Source of the DNA: Corinectria fuckeliana
Taxonomy: Eukaryota > Ascomycota > Sordariomycetes > Hypocreales > Nectriaceae
Assembly: GCA_019137255.1 (NCBI GenBank)
Contig: WPDH01000137.1
Coordinates: 62,001-126,000 of the forward strand
Direction: 5' to 3'
DNA length: 64,000 nt
This document shows, piece by piece, positions 1-11,205 of this stretch (within the stretch, counting starts at the first letter, position 1; each line of letters begins with the position of its first letter). Below the pieces are notes generated by a model. It saw only the letters and a program-made list of their open reading frames with translations. It was not told where the DNA came from and searched no databases. Both the position numbers and the translations under genes were made by a program.

Positions 1-2
1 GC

Positions 3-419
3 CACAGGGAGGAATTCGCAAGCGCACATCAAACATCTATAACGAGGCCCAGGGGCGAGCATGATGTTGTGATTCCAGATGGAGGTACCAAAACGGGCGT
101 TGTTGGCGAGGACTTGATCGATTTTGATGAAACAGTTTGGGGGATTTCCAGTGGCACTTCAACGACAAACACCAAGGAGACAGACTCGACAGCCAGCCTG
201 CACGATGAACCGAATCCTTCCATCATGGGATCGGATTTCAACGCTGCTTTTTTCCCTTCAGGTGGTACTAGGCAGTTCGGCAGCGAGATAGGAGAAGGCT
301 GCTCACCATGTCTATCCCTGAGCCCAGTCCAGTGGGGTGCTGGGTTTTCCAATTATGAGGGTGTACCACTTGGCTATGCTCCCGAAGATTCAGTCATGGA
401 ACGATTTTTGGAGATATGA
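3..419 (+). CDS. C-terminal end of an unidentified protein, cut by the window edge
   Basis: An open frame enters from the left edge and runs to a TGA at 417-419, giving about 138 residues with no start inside the window that must be used. The segment is rich in Asp, Ser, Thr and Gly and has no recognisable domain. It ends in a short acidic/hydrophobic tail (DSVMERFLEI). Low-complexity acidic tails of this kind are common at the C-terminus of fungal regulators, but that is only an analogy. A chance open frame is possible, though 138 stop-free codons at balanced composition argue for coding. Function unknown. Confidence 0.5.
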   Translation, partial: HREEFASAHQTSITRPRGEHDVVIPDGGTKTGVVGEDLIDFDETVWGISSGTSTTNTKETDSTASLHDEPNPSIMGSDFNAAFFPSGGTRQFGSEIGEGCSPCLSLSPVQWGAGFSNYEGVPLGYAPEDSVMERFLEI

Positions 420-506
420 GACGGAGCTTATATGACACGGCCTAGGGTATTCAGGTTGCAGCAGAGATGGAGGACGAGGATTTGAGTACGCAAGGGTAAG
501 AAACAT

Positions 507-519
507 GGGGGGGGGGGGG
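507..519. repeat. Poly-G run of 13
   Basis: Thirteen consecutive G lie about 90 bases after the preceding stop codon. Runs like this are prone to length error in sequencing and assembly, so the exact count should not be trusted. Confidence 0.9.
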
Positions 520-839
520 CTTAAACGACTATACTGGGTACGCCGGTTCGCGAACGAAAGATGTATTTAGCTTAAGATGAAGAGAAGATGACGAATAGCA
601 GAATTATGTGCTCCCATATATATGTCAGACTGGTCCCGTCAAGGGGGAAGTAAGTGAAATTTATGTCAACCCTGTGCTCCATTTTTGAGCCGCGCGGCTC
701 GCGTTCCCTTATTAAAGCTCCATCACCATGTACGTCAGTCAAACACGGCTATTTGCAGGGAGATTGCCTCATGCTCCACCAACCACGTCACCCAGCGAGC
801 AAGTGTACGCGCGGTGTCCCTGTCAAGCCGCGTGGTCAT

Positions 840-1400
840 CTACATGTTGACGAGGATGGCTGCACCACCCATGAGAGCCCCCATCGCCACGGCAGCGGTG
901 GGCATGGCACCGGCGTCGTCGCCAGTGGAGGTGCTCTGGACGGAGCCCGCAGTGCCGCTGACAGAGTCTGTGCCAGCAGAGTCTGTGCCAGTGGAAGACT
1001 CCTCAGCAGCCTCGGTACCAGTGCCGGTGCTGGTGCTGTCCGCTTGGCTGGCGGGGGTGGCGGTGGCGAGCGTCGTGTTGGCGGTGGCGACGGCGCCCTT
1101 GGCCGTTCCCGTAGCACTGGCCGCCGCGAGCGCTGACGAGGCGGCGGCGTTAATGCTCGCGGCTGCTTTGGACACCTCGGCGGCGGCGCTGCTCCACGCT
1201 GCGTTGGCCACGGCATTGGCAGACGAGGCATACGCCAGGGCCGTGGTGTCGTAGACGTAGGTGACGGTGTCGGTGCTGGCCTGTGGGAGCAGGTCTGTCA
1301 GTCATCTTCGGCTGGGTCGTTGAAGATCAAGCCCGTGGAGGCAACGTACCTGGGCCGAGGCAGCGAGAACACAGGCGAGAGCGGCAGTAGACAGCTTCAT
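840..1400 (-). CDS. Small secreted, probably GPI-anchored Ala/Ser/Thr-rich cell-wall protein
   Basis: Two exons (1400-1350 and 1280-840) are separated by a 69-nt intron with donor GTACGT and acceptor CACAG, giving 163 residues. Exon 1 is a clear signal peptide: Met-Lys, a hydrophobic core and Ala-Ser-Ala before the cleavage region. The mature chain is dominated by Ala, Ser and Thr. After an acidic Ser/Thr stretch (EAAEESSTGTDSAGTDS) it ends in a small-residue site followed by a hydrophobic tail (AVAMGALMGGAAILVNM), the form of a GPI-attachment signal. There is no catalytic domain. The likely place is the plasma membrane or cell wall, and Ser/Thr O-glycosylation is likely. The start is the only ATG that gives a signal peptide. 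No specific family is recognised. Confidence 0.8.
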
Positions 1401-3861
1401 GTTTGCGGTGTTGACAACGTAACTGATTAGAATTATTGGCTTGGTAGTAGAAGAAAGCAGGGCAAACGACAGATGGCAATGGATGGAGAAAGAAGAACAA
1501 TGGAAAGATGAGTTCGGGTCCTTTTATGTTTATCTTACAGTTTGTTCTCGTACGCACACTCTCGTGATGCTAACAAACATGCCCCGGTTCCCTGGAACCT
1601 GCCCCGGCCTCCCCATTATCGACGGACCCGGTCATCTTCATTGATAGGAGCCACCTGATGAGGTGCACAGCTGTAGGTGGAGTGACTTTGCTGCTTCTGC
1701 GTAATGCACTGAGCATTGGAGCCCCTGCAGTTGCAAGGTGACGCGTACTTTGCGAATGCCGCTAGGGTATGGGAAGAGCTTTTGCGGAGTTCCAGCCGGT
1801 CAATGTGCCGGAGTCCCGAGTTCGTGTCCTTTCAAAGCGTATCGCTTGTGTGCTTGAGGGCTGAGTTGAGCATAGTCCCTTCTGCGCGAACGATGGCTAC
1901 GAAAAAGATTCATGTATCAGGGTCCTGACTTGAATCCTCGAGTGTGCCCTGTAATTCCTGGATTGTCGACCATAAGGGGAAATGGAAAGTTCAGGGGCAT
2001 TGTTGCCACAGAGGTTGATACCAATAATCTTGAAGCACAGTAATGGGATCGAACGAAAAGACCAAGCTCCAAATTCGACATCATGCCGCGTCAAATGTCC
2101 GAGATTCATCGCCTTGCCTTATGTCCTAATCTCCACAGCACTTGGCCCAGGCATGCAGTGTGTTGGTGGATTCTGACTTCTGGGGTATAATGACAGTAGG
2201 GTCAGCAGTCAGCTGGGTTGCCTACTTAAAGCGAGCCGCCTGCCAGCTTAGCTAGAAGGGCATGCTTTTTTCTTTCTATTGAATTGATATGCTTGTTTTG
2301 CCCACATTCATTTTTGCCCCTTTGACTTGACTGACCAAGCCGTCACAGCAGCTTGTTTCCTTAAGGCCTTGATTTCTTCATCATCAGAAGCGTGAGCTTT
2401 TGATCTATTTGCTGATATTCACCTTGTTTTGATTTACCTTCTTGGAAGACTGTAGTTCCTATTCTCAACCCATTTTTCTAGCCTTCCAGTCAAGTGTTGT
2501 CTGGACTGGTGTGTTCACGTTGAAGTGAGCCAACCACCAACAAAGCAGTCGAAGGAATGTAGAGTAAAACAGTGCTAGTGCTGGAGAAGACCTCCTTCGC
2601 TTGGCTTCCTTTAATACTCATGTTTTGTTCCTTTTTGACAAAGACCTTTATAGGCCAATCCATGGAAAGTACTACCAGAGGCATTCATTCTATCGGGATC
2701 TAAACATCGCGGAGCACTACATCGGAAACGAACAAGACCTGTAAAGATCGAAGATGTCCACTGCAGACGGCGCTGAGATGATTGATGCTATCTCCTCAAT
2801 ATTGACAAATTACTACAAAGCGGTATTTCCGCTTTTTGCTAATTCTGTGAGGGCTAGCGTTGTAAGCTCCTTGTGTAGCTGAAACCGGCTGAACCGGGCG
2901 GTCGCCTATGTGAACGAGGTGGCCTTCAAGCACACCAAGGAATGAACTAAGCTTGAAGGCTTACGTGATATCAGGTTGGCATTTGACGCGGTATCTGAAG
3001 CATGGCATTATGACGTAGCTATTAATCAATGATACACTGTGAAAGATCGTGGTCTAATACTACCTTCTTAGCCAAGCACAGCTCAGACTAGTCGATGGTG
3101 GATCTTTCTTCTTCTCATGATAGCAGCTCGAACGGAATCTATACTAGATTAGGGTTTTCTATAAGGACATTTAGAGCGATGCTGAGGCTCTCATTCACCA
3201 ATTGGCATCTAAGGGGACTATTTTACGACAGAATACAAACTCGACACTACCACTTAAGTCCTGGAATTCTATCGGGACCTTGAGAAATGATGCGATTGAT
3301 CCTACTTATGGGCTTATCTATGGAAGACACCCTTACCAAATTCTCACTATTATCGTTGATGTTAGGTGGGGCAATGTCAACCTTTCTAGCATGCTTCTCA
3401 TCTAATCAACGGGACTGACTACAACATGCCCATCGTCAATACTTTCGAGGCAAAGGCTACAAGCCCTGACTCATGACAGCTAGGCTTTACTGAGGGGCAG
3501 TCTATTAACTATTACGACTTCGATGGCCACGACATTCATCTTCTTTTTCACCGGTTGTATCATGCGAAGAAGAAACAGTTATACCAGCAAGAGACAGTGG
3601 GGTTTATGAAGAGAACCCACTAGCAACAATACTAAGAGCGTCAGCTACGGTGGTGGTTCTTTTCCTTTTGTTTTCTCAGGTAGGTTGAATATGCGGGCGA
3701 ACCAACTCCCCAGCCACTTTGCCTCATAAGGCAGATTCAATGCACAGCCTTGCAGAGGTCTCCTTGTGACCAACCTGTCGCCACTCCTCTCTCCTGTCTT
3801 TGACTATGTTTCTCTCCCCTCCCTCTAGCCCTATCCTGATGACAGCTCCCATTTCCTAACC
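1401..3861. other. Gene-poor stretch, 2.5 kb
   Basis: No gene can be supported here. A short frame starts at the ATG at 2754 and stops at 2882 (42 codons). It is followed near 2888-2945 by another short frame whose translation looks protein-like (NRLNRAVAYVNEVAFKHTKE, then stop). The two could be remnants of one broken gene or joined by an intron starting at the GTAAGC near 2862, but no family is recognised. Upstream of 3862 there are pyrimidine-rich tracts (about 3780-3830), as expected near a fungal transcription start. Confidence 0.5.
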
Positions 3862-4740
3862 ATGGACCCGCTTAGCGTCGCCGCGTCCATCGCCGGCCTG
3901 CTCGGAGCTGCCGGGCAAGTCGCCCAGCTTCTCGGCCCGTACGTCTCTGCCGCCAAAGAGACTCCGCAGATCACCGCGCACGTGCACGCCGAGGTGCAGG
4001 GCACCGCCGTCATCCTCTCGGGGTTACGGGGCCTCACCCGGAGCCTTGCGTCGGTCCCGGCCCGACACGCGGAGCTGGTCCAGGTTGACCAGGTCGTCGC
4101 TGTCCTCACCGACGGGGTGCTGCTCTTCTCGGAGCTTGAGGCGGCGCTACGCACCCTGCCGCCCCATGATCCGTCAGGCCCGCGATTGCCACTGCGATCT
4201 CGCCTCCAATGGGCGCGTAAGGAGGGCGTCTTTACAGCGCTCCTCACTCGGTTGCAGAGCTTCAAGAGCTCCATCTCGCTAATTCTGATGATCTTGAGGA
4301 GGTGAGTCCATATGTGAGTGCGGAACACGTCACGGTCTCGGTCTCTGACGTTTTATAGCGATTCGGATCGACTCGCCAAAAAGCATCAAGAAGACCTCTC
4401 TCTCAAGATCAACACTCTTCTCCAAAGTAACTACTCTCTATCTCGACGCTTGATGAACCTAGAGCATACGCTGGAGTCACAGACTATCGCATCGAGACGG
4501 CGAAGCCTTCAGACCATAACTAGCGATCAGACTGGTTCAGCGACAACACCGGATTCCAATCTCGCCACTTCAGATACGTCGAGACTGTCCATTGCCCCAG
4601 AGCCAAATATAGTGTCTTCCTTGGCCTTTGAGGATGACCTCGAGTCATCCTTGGTGTATCGCCGAGCCTGGAGGACTACAATGGACTTTTCTTTTCGTCG
4701 CTCTGTCGCGCTCACCAACGCGTGGTATTCTCGGGCCTTA
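3862..4740 (+). pseudogene. 5' half of a transposon-split gene: fungal STAND-type N-terminal domain protein
   Basis: The gene begins MDPLSVAASIAGLLGAAG, the classic start of fungal STAND/PigL_N-type N-terminal domains, and continues through the family's conserved helix (LQSFKSSISLILMIL). Exon 1 is 3862-4301. A 57-nt intron (4302-4358, donor GTGAGT, branch CTGAC, acceptor ATAG) restores the frame into exon 2, which has a coiled-coil-like region (LLQSNYSLSRRLMNLEHTLE), a Ser/Thr-rich linker and the family motif FEDDLESSLVYRR followed by ALTNAW. From my knowledge of the family, NAW should be followed by S-V-F-S-G-L-S. The nucleotides for FSGL are present at 4728-4739 but in another frame, consistent with a 4-nt deletion, and an inserted element starts at 4741. 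The frame left here runs into the element and stops at 4807-4809. The 3' half lies at 16619-17919. Confidence 0.85.
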
Positions 4741-4767
4741 TGCCCTGATCGGCTCGATGTTTCCAAA
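4741..4767 (+). repeat. Left terminal inverted repeat of the outer DNA transposon
   Basis: The 27-bp TIR begins TGCCCTGATCGGCTCGATG. It keeps its G and C residues, unlike the right copy at 16589-16615, and lies next to the TTA at 4738-4740. Confidence 0.8.
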
Positions 4768-4781
4768 AGACAAAGGGTCAC

Positions 4782-4944
4782 TATTGATGTGACTGCGTGT
4801 ATTGTGTAACTGTACTAAGCTAGGAAAAGGGGCGGAACGGTGAGTCCCTAAGGGGATCGCTATTATCGCTAGATGCCTAGCATCTAAGGCAGAAATATGG
4901 ATAGTGCCTGATAGCAGGCCTAACTAGTGGTCTTACTACTAACA
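4782..4944 (-). repeat. Copia LTR, left copy (3' LTR in coding sense), little mutated
   Basis: This 163-bp repeat matches 11043-11205. Differences run G-to-A or C-to-T in the right copy (for example ATTGTGTAACTG here against ATTATATAACTG there). The left copy has largely escaped RIP. Confidence 0.85.
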
Positions 4945-6603
4945 CACCCTCTTAGACTGGCTGCTAGGGGTAGTTAATCTGACTAACTAATAAGACTATT
5001 TATAACTATCTAATAGTACTAGCTAGCTAATTTCTTAGTGTTTTTAGCTCCTAAAAATAAGAGAATTCTTACTAAGGCTAAAATTAAATCTTAGCCTTAA
5101 TCTAAAAGTATAGTAGCTCTAGCTAGTACCTTAAGGTAATAGTTAGAGCTACTATATAAGATCTTAGCTTTAAAAGAAGGTAATAAGAGAAAGAGGTTAT
5201 TATTATATTTAGTAAAAGTATAAGAATTAACCTTTTTAGGCTTTTAAGTTAGTATTTTATATTAGCTACTAGAGGAGTCTTAAAATTATATAATATATAA
5301 TAGCTTTAACTATTATACTAAACTAACCTTTTTATTATTATAATAATAATATTACTAATCTTAATATATAAGGCTAACTTATTATATTAATATCTTAATA
5401 CCTAATAAGACTATAAGATTATAGCTTTTATGCTTTATTATACTAGTTAAGTAGCCTAATTAGTATAGCTAATTATTTAATATTAAATTAAAAGACTAAG
5501 AGATATTAACTATATAGGAAAATTATATTCTAATATTATTTTTTAAGCTTTTTAGAGATCTTTCTAGCTAAGTAATATAATAATATTACTTTTAATCTTA
5601 TTTACCTCTTTTTATATAGATTAAGTTATTTAATATAAAAGTAAATAAGATTATTATAAAGCTAGAAAATAAGAGATCTTTTAAGTGTTTTTCTTTTCTA
5701 ATTTAATAGTAAGATAATATAAGAAATTATAAGTATTACTAGGCCTATTATATAGTCTTATTTAGGGCTATATATATTTATAATTATATAATAAAAGTTA
5801 TATATTTCTATTCTAAAAAAGGCTTTATAAGACTATCTACTAGTATTTAAGCTATAAGTAGCTAAGATATCTTAACTTTACTCTTCTAAATAAGCTTATA
5901 AACCTAATAATAATAGATATTAATTTGCTAAAGTGTTATAACTAGCTTAGCTAACTACTTTATAATTAGCTAGATTATATTAATATTATTATACTAGATT
6001 TAGGCTATATTTTAGACCTTAATACTAACCTTCTTAAGAAGTTAACTTAAGACTAGTTATTTCTTAACTATACTTATAAGAGTAAGTAACTTAGCTTTTA
6101 TACTTAATATAGTAATTATATTTTACTTTATAGCCTTTTAAGTGATAAGACTCTTATATAGTATAACTATCTAGCCTTATAAGAACTTTCTAGTTATTAG
6201 GTAGTCTCTAAAAGTTATATTTATAGCTATAAAAAAATTTTTTTAATTCTTAGCTGCTATATAGTAAATATAAAGCTTTCTAGTATTATAAAGGTAGCTA
6301 ATATACTATTCTACTACTCTATTATACTTAAGGCTTAGCTAATAACTAAATTAACTAAGCTTTAATAATATATAGGATATATTAGGCCTTATAGTATTAA
6401 CAGGATAGCTTATACTACCTATTTTTATCTTATACTTTAAGATAAGACTAAAGCTAGCTTTATATATTATAAGTATAAGAATCTATAAGAGTAAAAAGGT
6501 TTTTTTCTTATAGACTTTTAGTCTCTTACTATCTAACTTAAATTTTCTAGCTATAGTTAAAATATATAACTCTTAAGAGAGCTAAAAGTGACTTACTATA
6601 TAG

Positions 6604-6743
6604 TTCTTAATAATCTTAATCCTTAAAAACTAGTATAGCTCTTTTAGGTTCTTAACTTAATATTTTATTATTAGGGTATTATAAACTTATTACTATTTAC
6701 TTTTAAACTCTTTTAGCTATATTATAATAATATTATCTATATA
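6604..6743 (-). pseudogene. Relic of Copia reverse transcriptase
   Basis: The minus-strand translation reads YIDNIIII, stop, LKEFKSK, later VKNLKELY, stop, FLRIKIIKNY. This fits the Copia RT pattern YVDD-I-I, then K-F-K-S, then K-D-L-G-E-L-x-x-F-L-G-I-x-I once G-to-A and C-to-T changes are allowed: D becomes N, G becomes R or K, and stops stand where W or Q codons were. The assignment rests on motif order in a mutated sequence. Confidence 0.65.
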
Positions 6744-9700
6744 AAAAAAGATAAAAAGCTTCTTATACTTAAAGATATAAAAGTCTTTCTTATAAGCTTT
6801 AAAGTCTTAACTAGTAAAAAAATAAGTAAGATTCTTATACTATAGTTTTAGTAATATTTATAAGCTATAAAAAGCTCTTAAGAGCTTTAAAAAGACCTTT
6901 TTTTTTAAATATTTTTAGTAGTAAGTAATAGTAAACCTCTCTACTTAGTAGAGTTTTAATAAAAGTATTAATAATATTATATTAATATATATTAAGGTCT
7001 TTCTTATAATATTTTATATATATTACCTAAAAAGTCTTATATGCTAAGATAAATATATAGGTCTTAGCTTTATTCTTATTCTGCTTATTATTATAAGCTA
7101 CTAAGTATGTTTTAAAGTATATTATATAGCCCTATTTATTAACCTTATATATAAACACTTATTTAAGGTTAATAAGCTAAATATTATTATTTAGCTTATC
7201 TATAAAAACCTTCTTATAGGCTTTTTTATCCTTTAGGTTTTTAATCTCTAAAAGAAAGCTTATATACTACTAAGATACTTATAAGAAGGTTATAATCTGC
7301 TTATATAATCTTAAAGCAGGTAGTATTATACTAATATAAAAAGAATATCTTTTTATATTTAAAAGAGTTATATTAATAATATACTTTATCTTAGTATGCT
7401 TTTTAAGTTTCTTTTACTTTTATACCTTAAGAGCTTTCTCTAAGAGCTTCTAACTATAGCACCTAAAGATTATATTATCTTTCTAAAGGTACTAGTTATA
7501 ATCTCTTTAGGTCTTTTATAATAATTTCTTTAGTAACTAAAAAGAGGTATTATTAGGGTTATTATATAAGATTAAATTAGTCTTACTATCTGTTTTATCT
7601 TTTAATATCTTATTAACTTATTCTAGTATAATAATCTATATATTAACTAAACTATTATTATCTAATAAGTCTTATAATCTTAATTCCTTTATAAGATTAT
7701 TAGGTTTTATAGAGTTATTACTATTTTCAGCTTATATAACTAATAAGATATTATTTATAATCTTAGATAATAGATTATATAATAGTATTATACTTACTAT
7801 CTTATATAGTAAGCTAGACTAATATAAAGTATTATTAAGAAAAGTAACTTATCTTATAGCTCTCTTAGTAAGAGGGGAAAAAAGTAAAATATTCTTAAAT
7901 ATAGTCTTAGTACTTCTAATCTTAAGAGTGCTTTTCTTTTCTTATAAAGCCTTAGTTTAAGATTACTATTACTAAGTATTTTAGGCCTCTTTCTACTATT
8001 ATATCTCTCTTAGAGATATTATAAGTAGTGCTTAAATTTATAACTTAGTAAGATCTAAAAAAGACTTTATAGCTACTATATTAAGACTATCTTTCTTACT
8101 AATATCTTTATTATTAAAGACCTTTTTTATATTAATTTAGTTTAAGATTTTATAAGTATATTTCTTATAGGCTTTTATATCTTTTTTATATCTTAGATTA
8201 AAATATTCTTACTTATTAAACTATATATTAGTAAAGATTATAACCTTTTTATCTTAGGTTACTAGTATATAAATTATATATTATAACTTACTTTTATAGC
8301 TAATAAGATACCTAATATAAGCTCTCTTTATAAGTAGGCTTAGAGACTTATATAACTTAATATGTTCTAAGGTAGCTATAGTTATTAGGTAGGCTAAGCA
8401 CTTAAAAACCTTAATATATACTTATAAGAGCCTTATATCTTTAGGGATATAACTATATATAAGAATATTATCTCTAATCTAGTCTTACTAGAGCTAGTAG
8501 GGGGTTACCTACTAATCTTTCTTTTAATAAGATATATAATTAAGAAGGTATATTACTATATAGTATATCTTAAAGGTAAACTCTTCTAAAAGCCCTAACT
8601 TCTTAATTATAACTCTACTCTTAACCTTAATAATCCTTCCTAATATTTTAGCACTCTTGTTTTATATTAGGGTTAATAGAGTAGACTTATAGATAATTAT
8701 ACTATTATTCTTAAAGATCTCTCTTTCTTTTTTAGTAAAAAAAGCCTTCTTATTATCACACTATAAGAGTAAGATCTTAAGGCTATATTAAGTTTATAAC
8801 TAGGCTTATAGCTTTTTAAATATACTTTTAATATCTAACTTTATCTTTAGAAGGTAGAAAAAGTATATTTTTATTATTATATTTATAAATAAGACCTAAT
8901 AATAGTAGCTATTATATATAGGTACTAAAAAGTAATAAAAATTATAATTTATTACTTTTTTAAGCTCTTAAGAGATATAGTCTAAAGACTTTCTTAAGAC
9001 TATTATTATTACTTTTATTATAGTATAAACCTAATATTTCTTAAGAAGGGGTCTTTTAACTCTTACCTCTAAACTTAATAAGGCTAGCTAATTAAAAGCT
9101 TTTTACCCTATATAACTATATTATTAATACTAGAGCTTAGTATTCTTTTTAAGAACTATCCTAAGCTTTAAGGCTATTATAACTAGAAGGCTCTAAATAA
9201 ATACTCTTATTAAAATAACCTACTAGCCTATATAAAGCTATATAAAGGCTACTATCTTAGAAGATTTTTTTATCTAAAGGACTTTTACTTTCTAATTCTA
9301 AATAATACTATTACTATATATCTAAAAGCTTAAGATTATATTAAGATATATTTTTAGTATATAGTAGGTATACTTAAGTCTAATAAGCCTACTCTTAGAA
9401 AACCTAAGGTATTAAACTCTTAGGTTAATTATATCTTAGCTTTTTATAAATATCTTACTATCTTTTATATAAGTAGTCTTTTTAACCTTCTAATTAAAGC
9501 CTTCTTTAGAGAACTAGTTTATATAGTTAAAAAAGTAGTATAAGATACTAAAATTATAAATAGTAATATCCCTAATTATAGGGTTTATAAAGGTTATATT
9601 ATATATAGCTATATATAAAGTATTTATATAAGAAATAAGGCTAGAAGGAGGAGTTTAATAAGTAATAGTAATTATCTTTACCTTCTCTTTTAGACTGCTA

Positions 9701-11042
9701 ATTAGCATATAAGTTGCCTTTTTTACTAGGGTCTAAGTATTAGCCTTTTTTAGCTCTTTTAGGTACTTATTAAACTACTTCTTAAGAGTCTTATCCTGCC
9801 TAAGGTAAAAGTTTTAGCCCTCTAAGGTGTATTTCTTCTTATATAAGGCTAGAAAGTTAAAATATTTTTCCTACTATATAAGTATCTATATAAGATACCT
9901 CTTTTTATAGCTAAAGTACTTTTAACTTATAGTTTTAGTCTGCTAGCTTAACTAAAAAGAGTTTAATAACCTAAGAGCTATTATAAAGTAAGCTTAAAAA
10001 GAATTTAATTTTTCCTTTCTTATATTATTATAAAAGAGGCGTATAATCTTAAGCAGATTATCTACCTTTTTACTCTTACTTTTCTACCTTATAATAAGCT
10101 TATCTTAAGCGTAATAAAACTCTTACTAGAGCTTTATCACCTTTAGAAACTCTCTTTTAGCCCTCTTCTTATTAATAATAATCATCTTATATATAATATA
10201 ATTCTCTTAGGCTTTTTTAAACTAGTTAGCCTAGGCTTTTTAATCTCTTAACTCTTTCTTAGTTACTAAGGCTTAAAACTTTATCTTAACTTTATAGATA
10301 TTATTCTCTTCTTTAGGATTAATAAAAAGCTTAAGATAGCTAATAATCTTTTTAAGATTTTATATTTTCCTAATATATATAGTATAACTACCTAAGAGGG
10401 TCTTTAAGATAGATATTTTAAGCTTATCTAGCTTTTTTTTCTTAAGAGTCTTATCTTATAAGCTCTTATCTTATCTTACCTGCTAAAGTATAAATAGCCT
10501 GTTATTATCAGCTCGCTTTATATTATAGTTTTACTACTAATCTTTAAGGTTAAGCTAATAGATCTATATAATAAGAGCCTTTTTCTTACTATTACTAATA
10601 CCTAAAAAATCTAGCCTTTTAGGCTTTAAAGAGAAGTCTCTCTTATTAATAACTAGTATAAGATCTAATACTAAATTATTAATACCTAATATAGTTTTTA
10701 AGCTAATATATTCTTAGATTTCACATATTATAGCTAAAGTGTAAATACACTCTAGCTATAAGATCTAGTTCTTAGCCTTTTTTAGCTTAAGAAGAAAGTC
10801 TAAAAACACTTTTATACTATCTATATCTATTATATTAGTGGCTAAAGGTGTGTTAGGTACTTAGTAGGTAAATTACTTTAAATTATGTAAATCGCTTAAA
10901 TTAGAATTTATAGGCCTTAAGGGTAATTACTCAGCTAGGGGAGAAATTAGTTACTTATAAGTCTTTTACTAATATTAAAGATAATACTAGATTAATACTA
11001 AAGGCTGGAATTTACTTAAAAAGTTACTACTAAGCTTATAAC

Positions 11043-11205
11043 TATTAATATAACTATGTGTATTATATAACTGTACTAAGCTAGGAAAAAAGGCGAAATA
11101 GTAAGTCCCTAAGGGGATTACTATTATCACTAGATGCCTAGTATCTAAGGCAGAAATATAAACAGTGCCTAATAGCAGGCCTAACTAGTAGTTTTACTAC
11201 TAACA
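11043..11205 (-). repeat. Copia LTR, right copy (5' LTR in coding sense), heavily mutated
   Basis: This is the partner of 4782-4944, of equal length and ending CTACTAACA on the plus strand. It carries many G-to-A and C-to-T changes relative to the left copy. Confidence 0.85.

Larger units (their letters stand above)
4782..11205 (-). mobile_element. Ty1/Copia LTR retrotransposon, RIP-degraded, coding on the minus strand
   Basis: Two direct repeats of 163 bp (4782-4944 and 11043-11205) bound a 6424-bp element of extreme AT content. In the coding orientation the LTRs start TGTTAG and end TCAATA, which would be TCAACA before one C-to-T change. Flanking 5-mers are GTCAC (4777-4781) and GTTAT (11206-11210); these match if two C-to-T changes hit the right copy, so they are probably the target duplication. 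A decayed reverse-transcriptase segment with a Copia-type order (mutated YVDD box, then KNLKELY and FLRIKII) lies at 6604-6743 on the minus strand, towards the 3' end as expected when integrase precedes RT. Stops are everywhere and nothing is functional. It sits 41 bp inside the outer transposon, so it inserted after it. Confidence 0.85.

Noticed and set aside
836..1254. Long overlapping open frames on both strands across the Ala/Ser-rich gene
   Set aside because: They are frame shadows of a GC-rich repetitive coding exon; only the spliced minus-strand frame has a signal peptide and a GPI tail.
4318..4809. Stand-alone 163-residue gene
   Set aside because: Its start lies in the intron of the split gene, and its last residues come from the inserted element.
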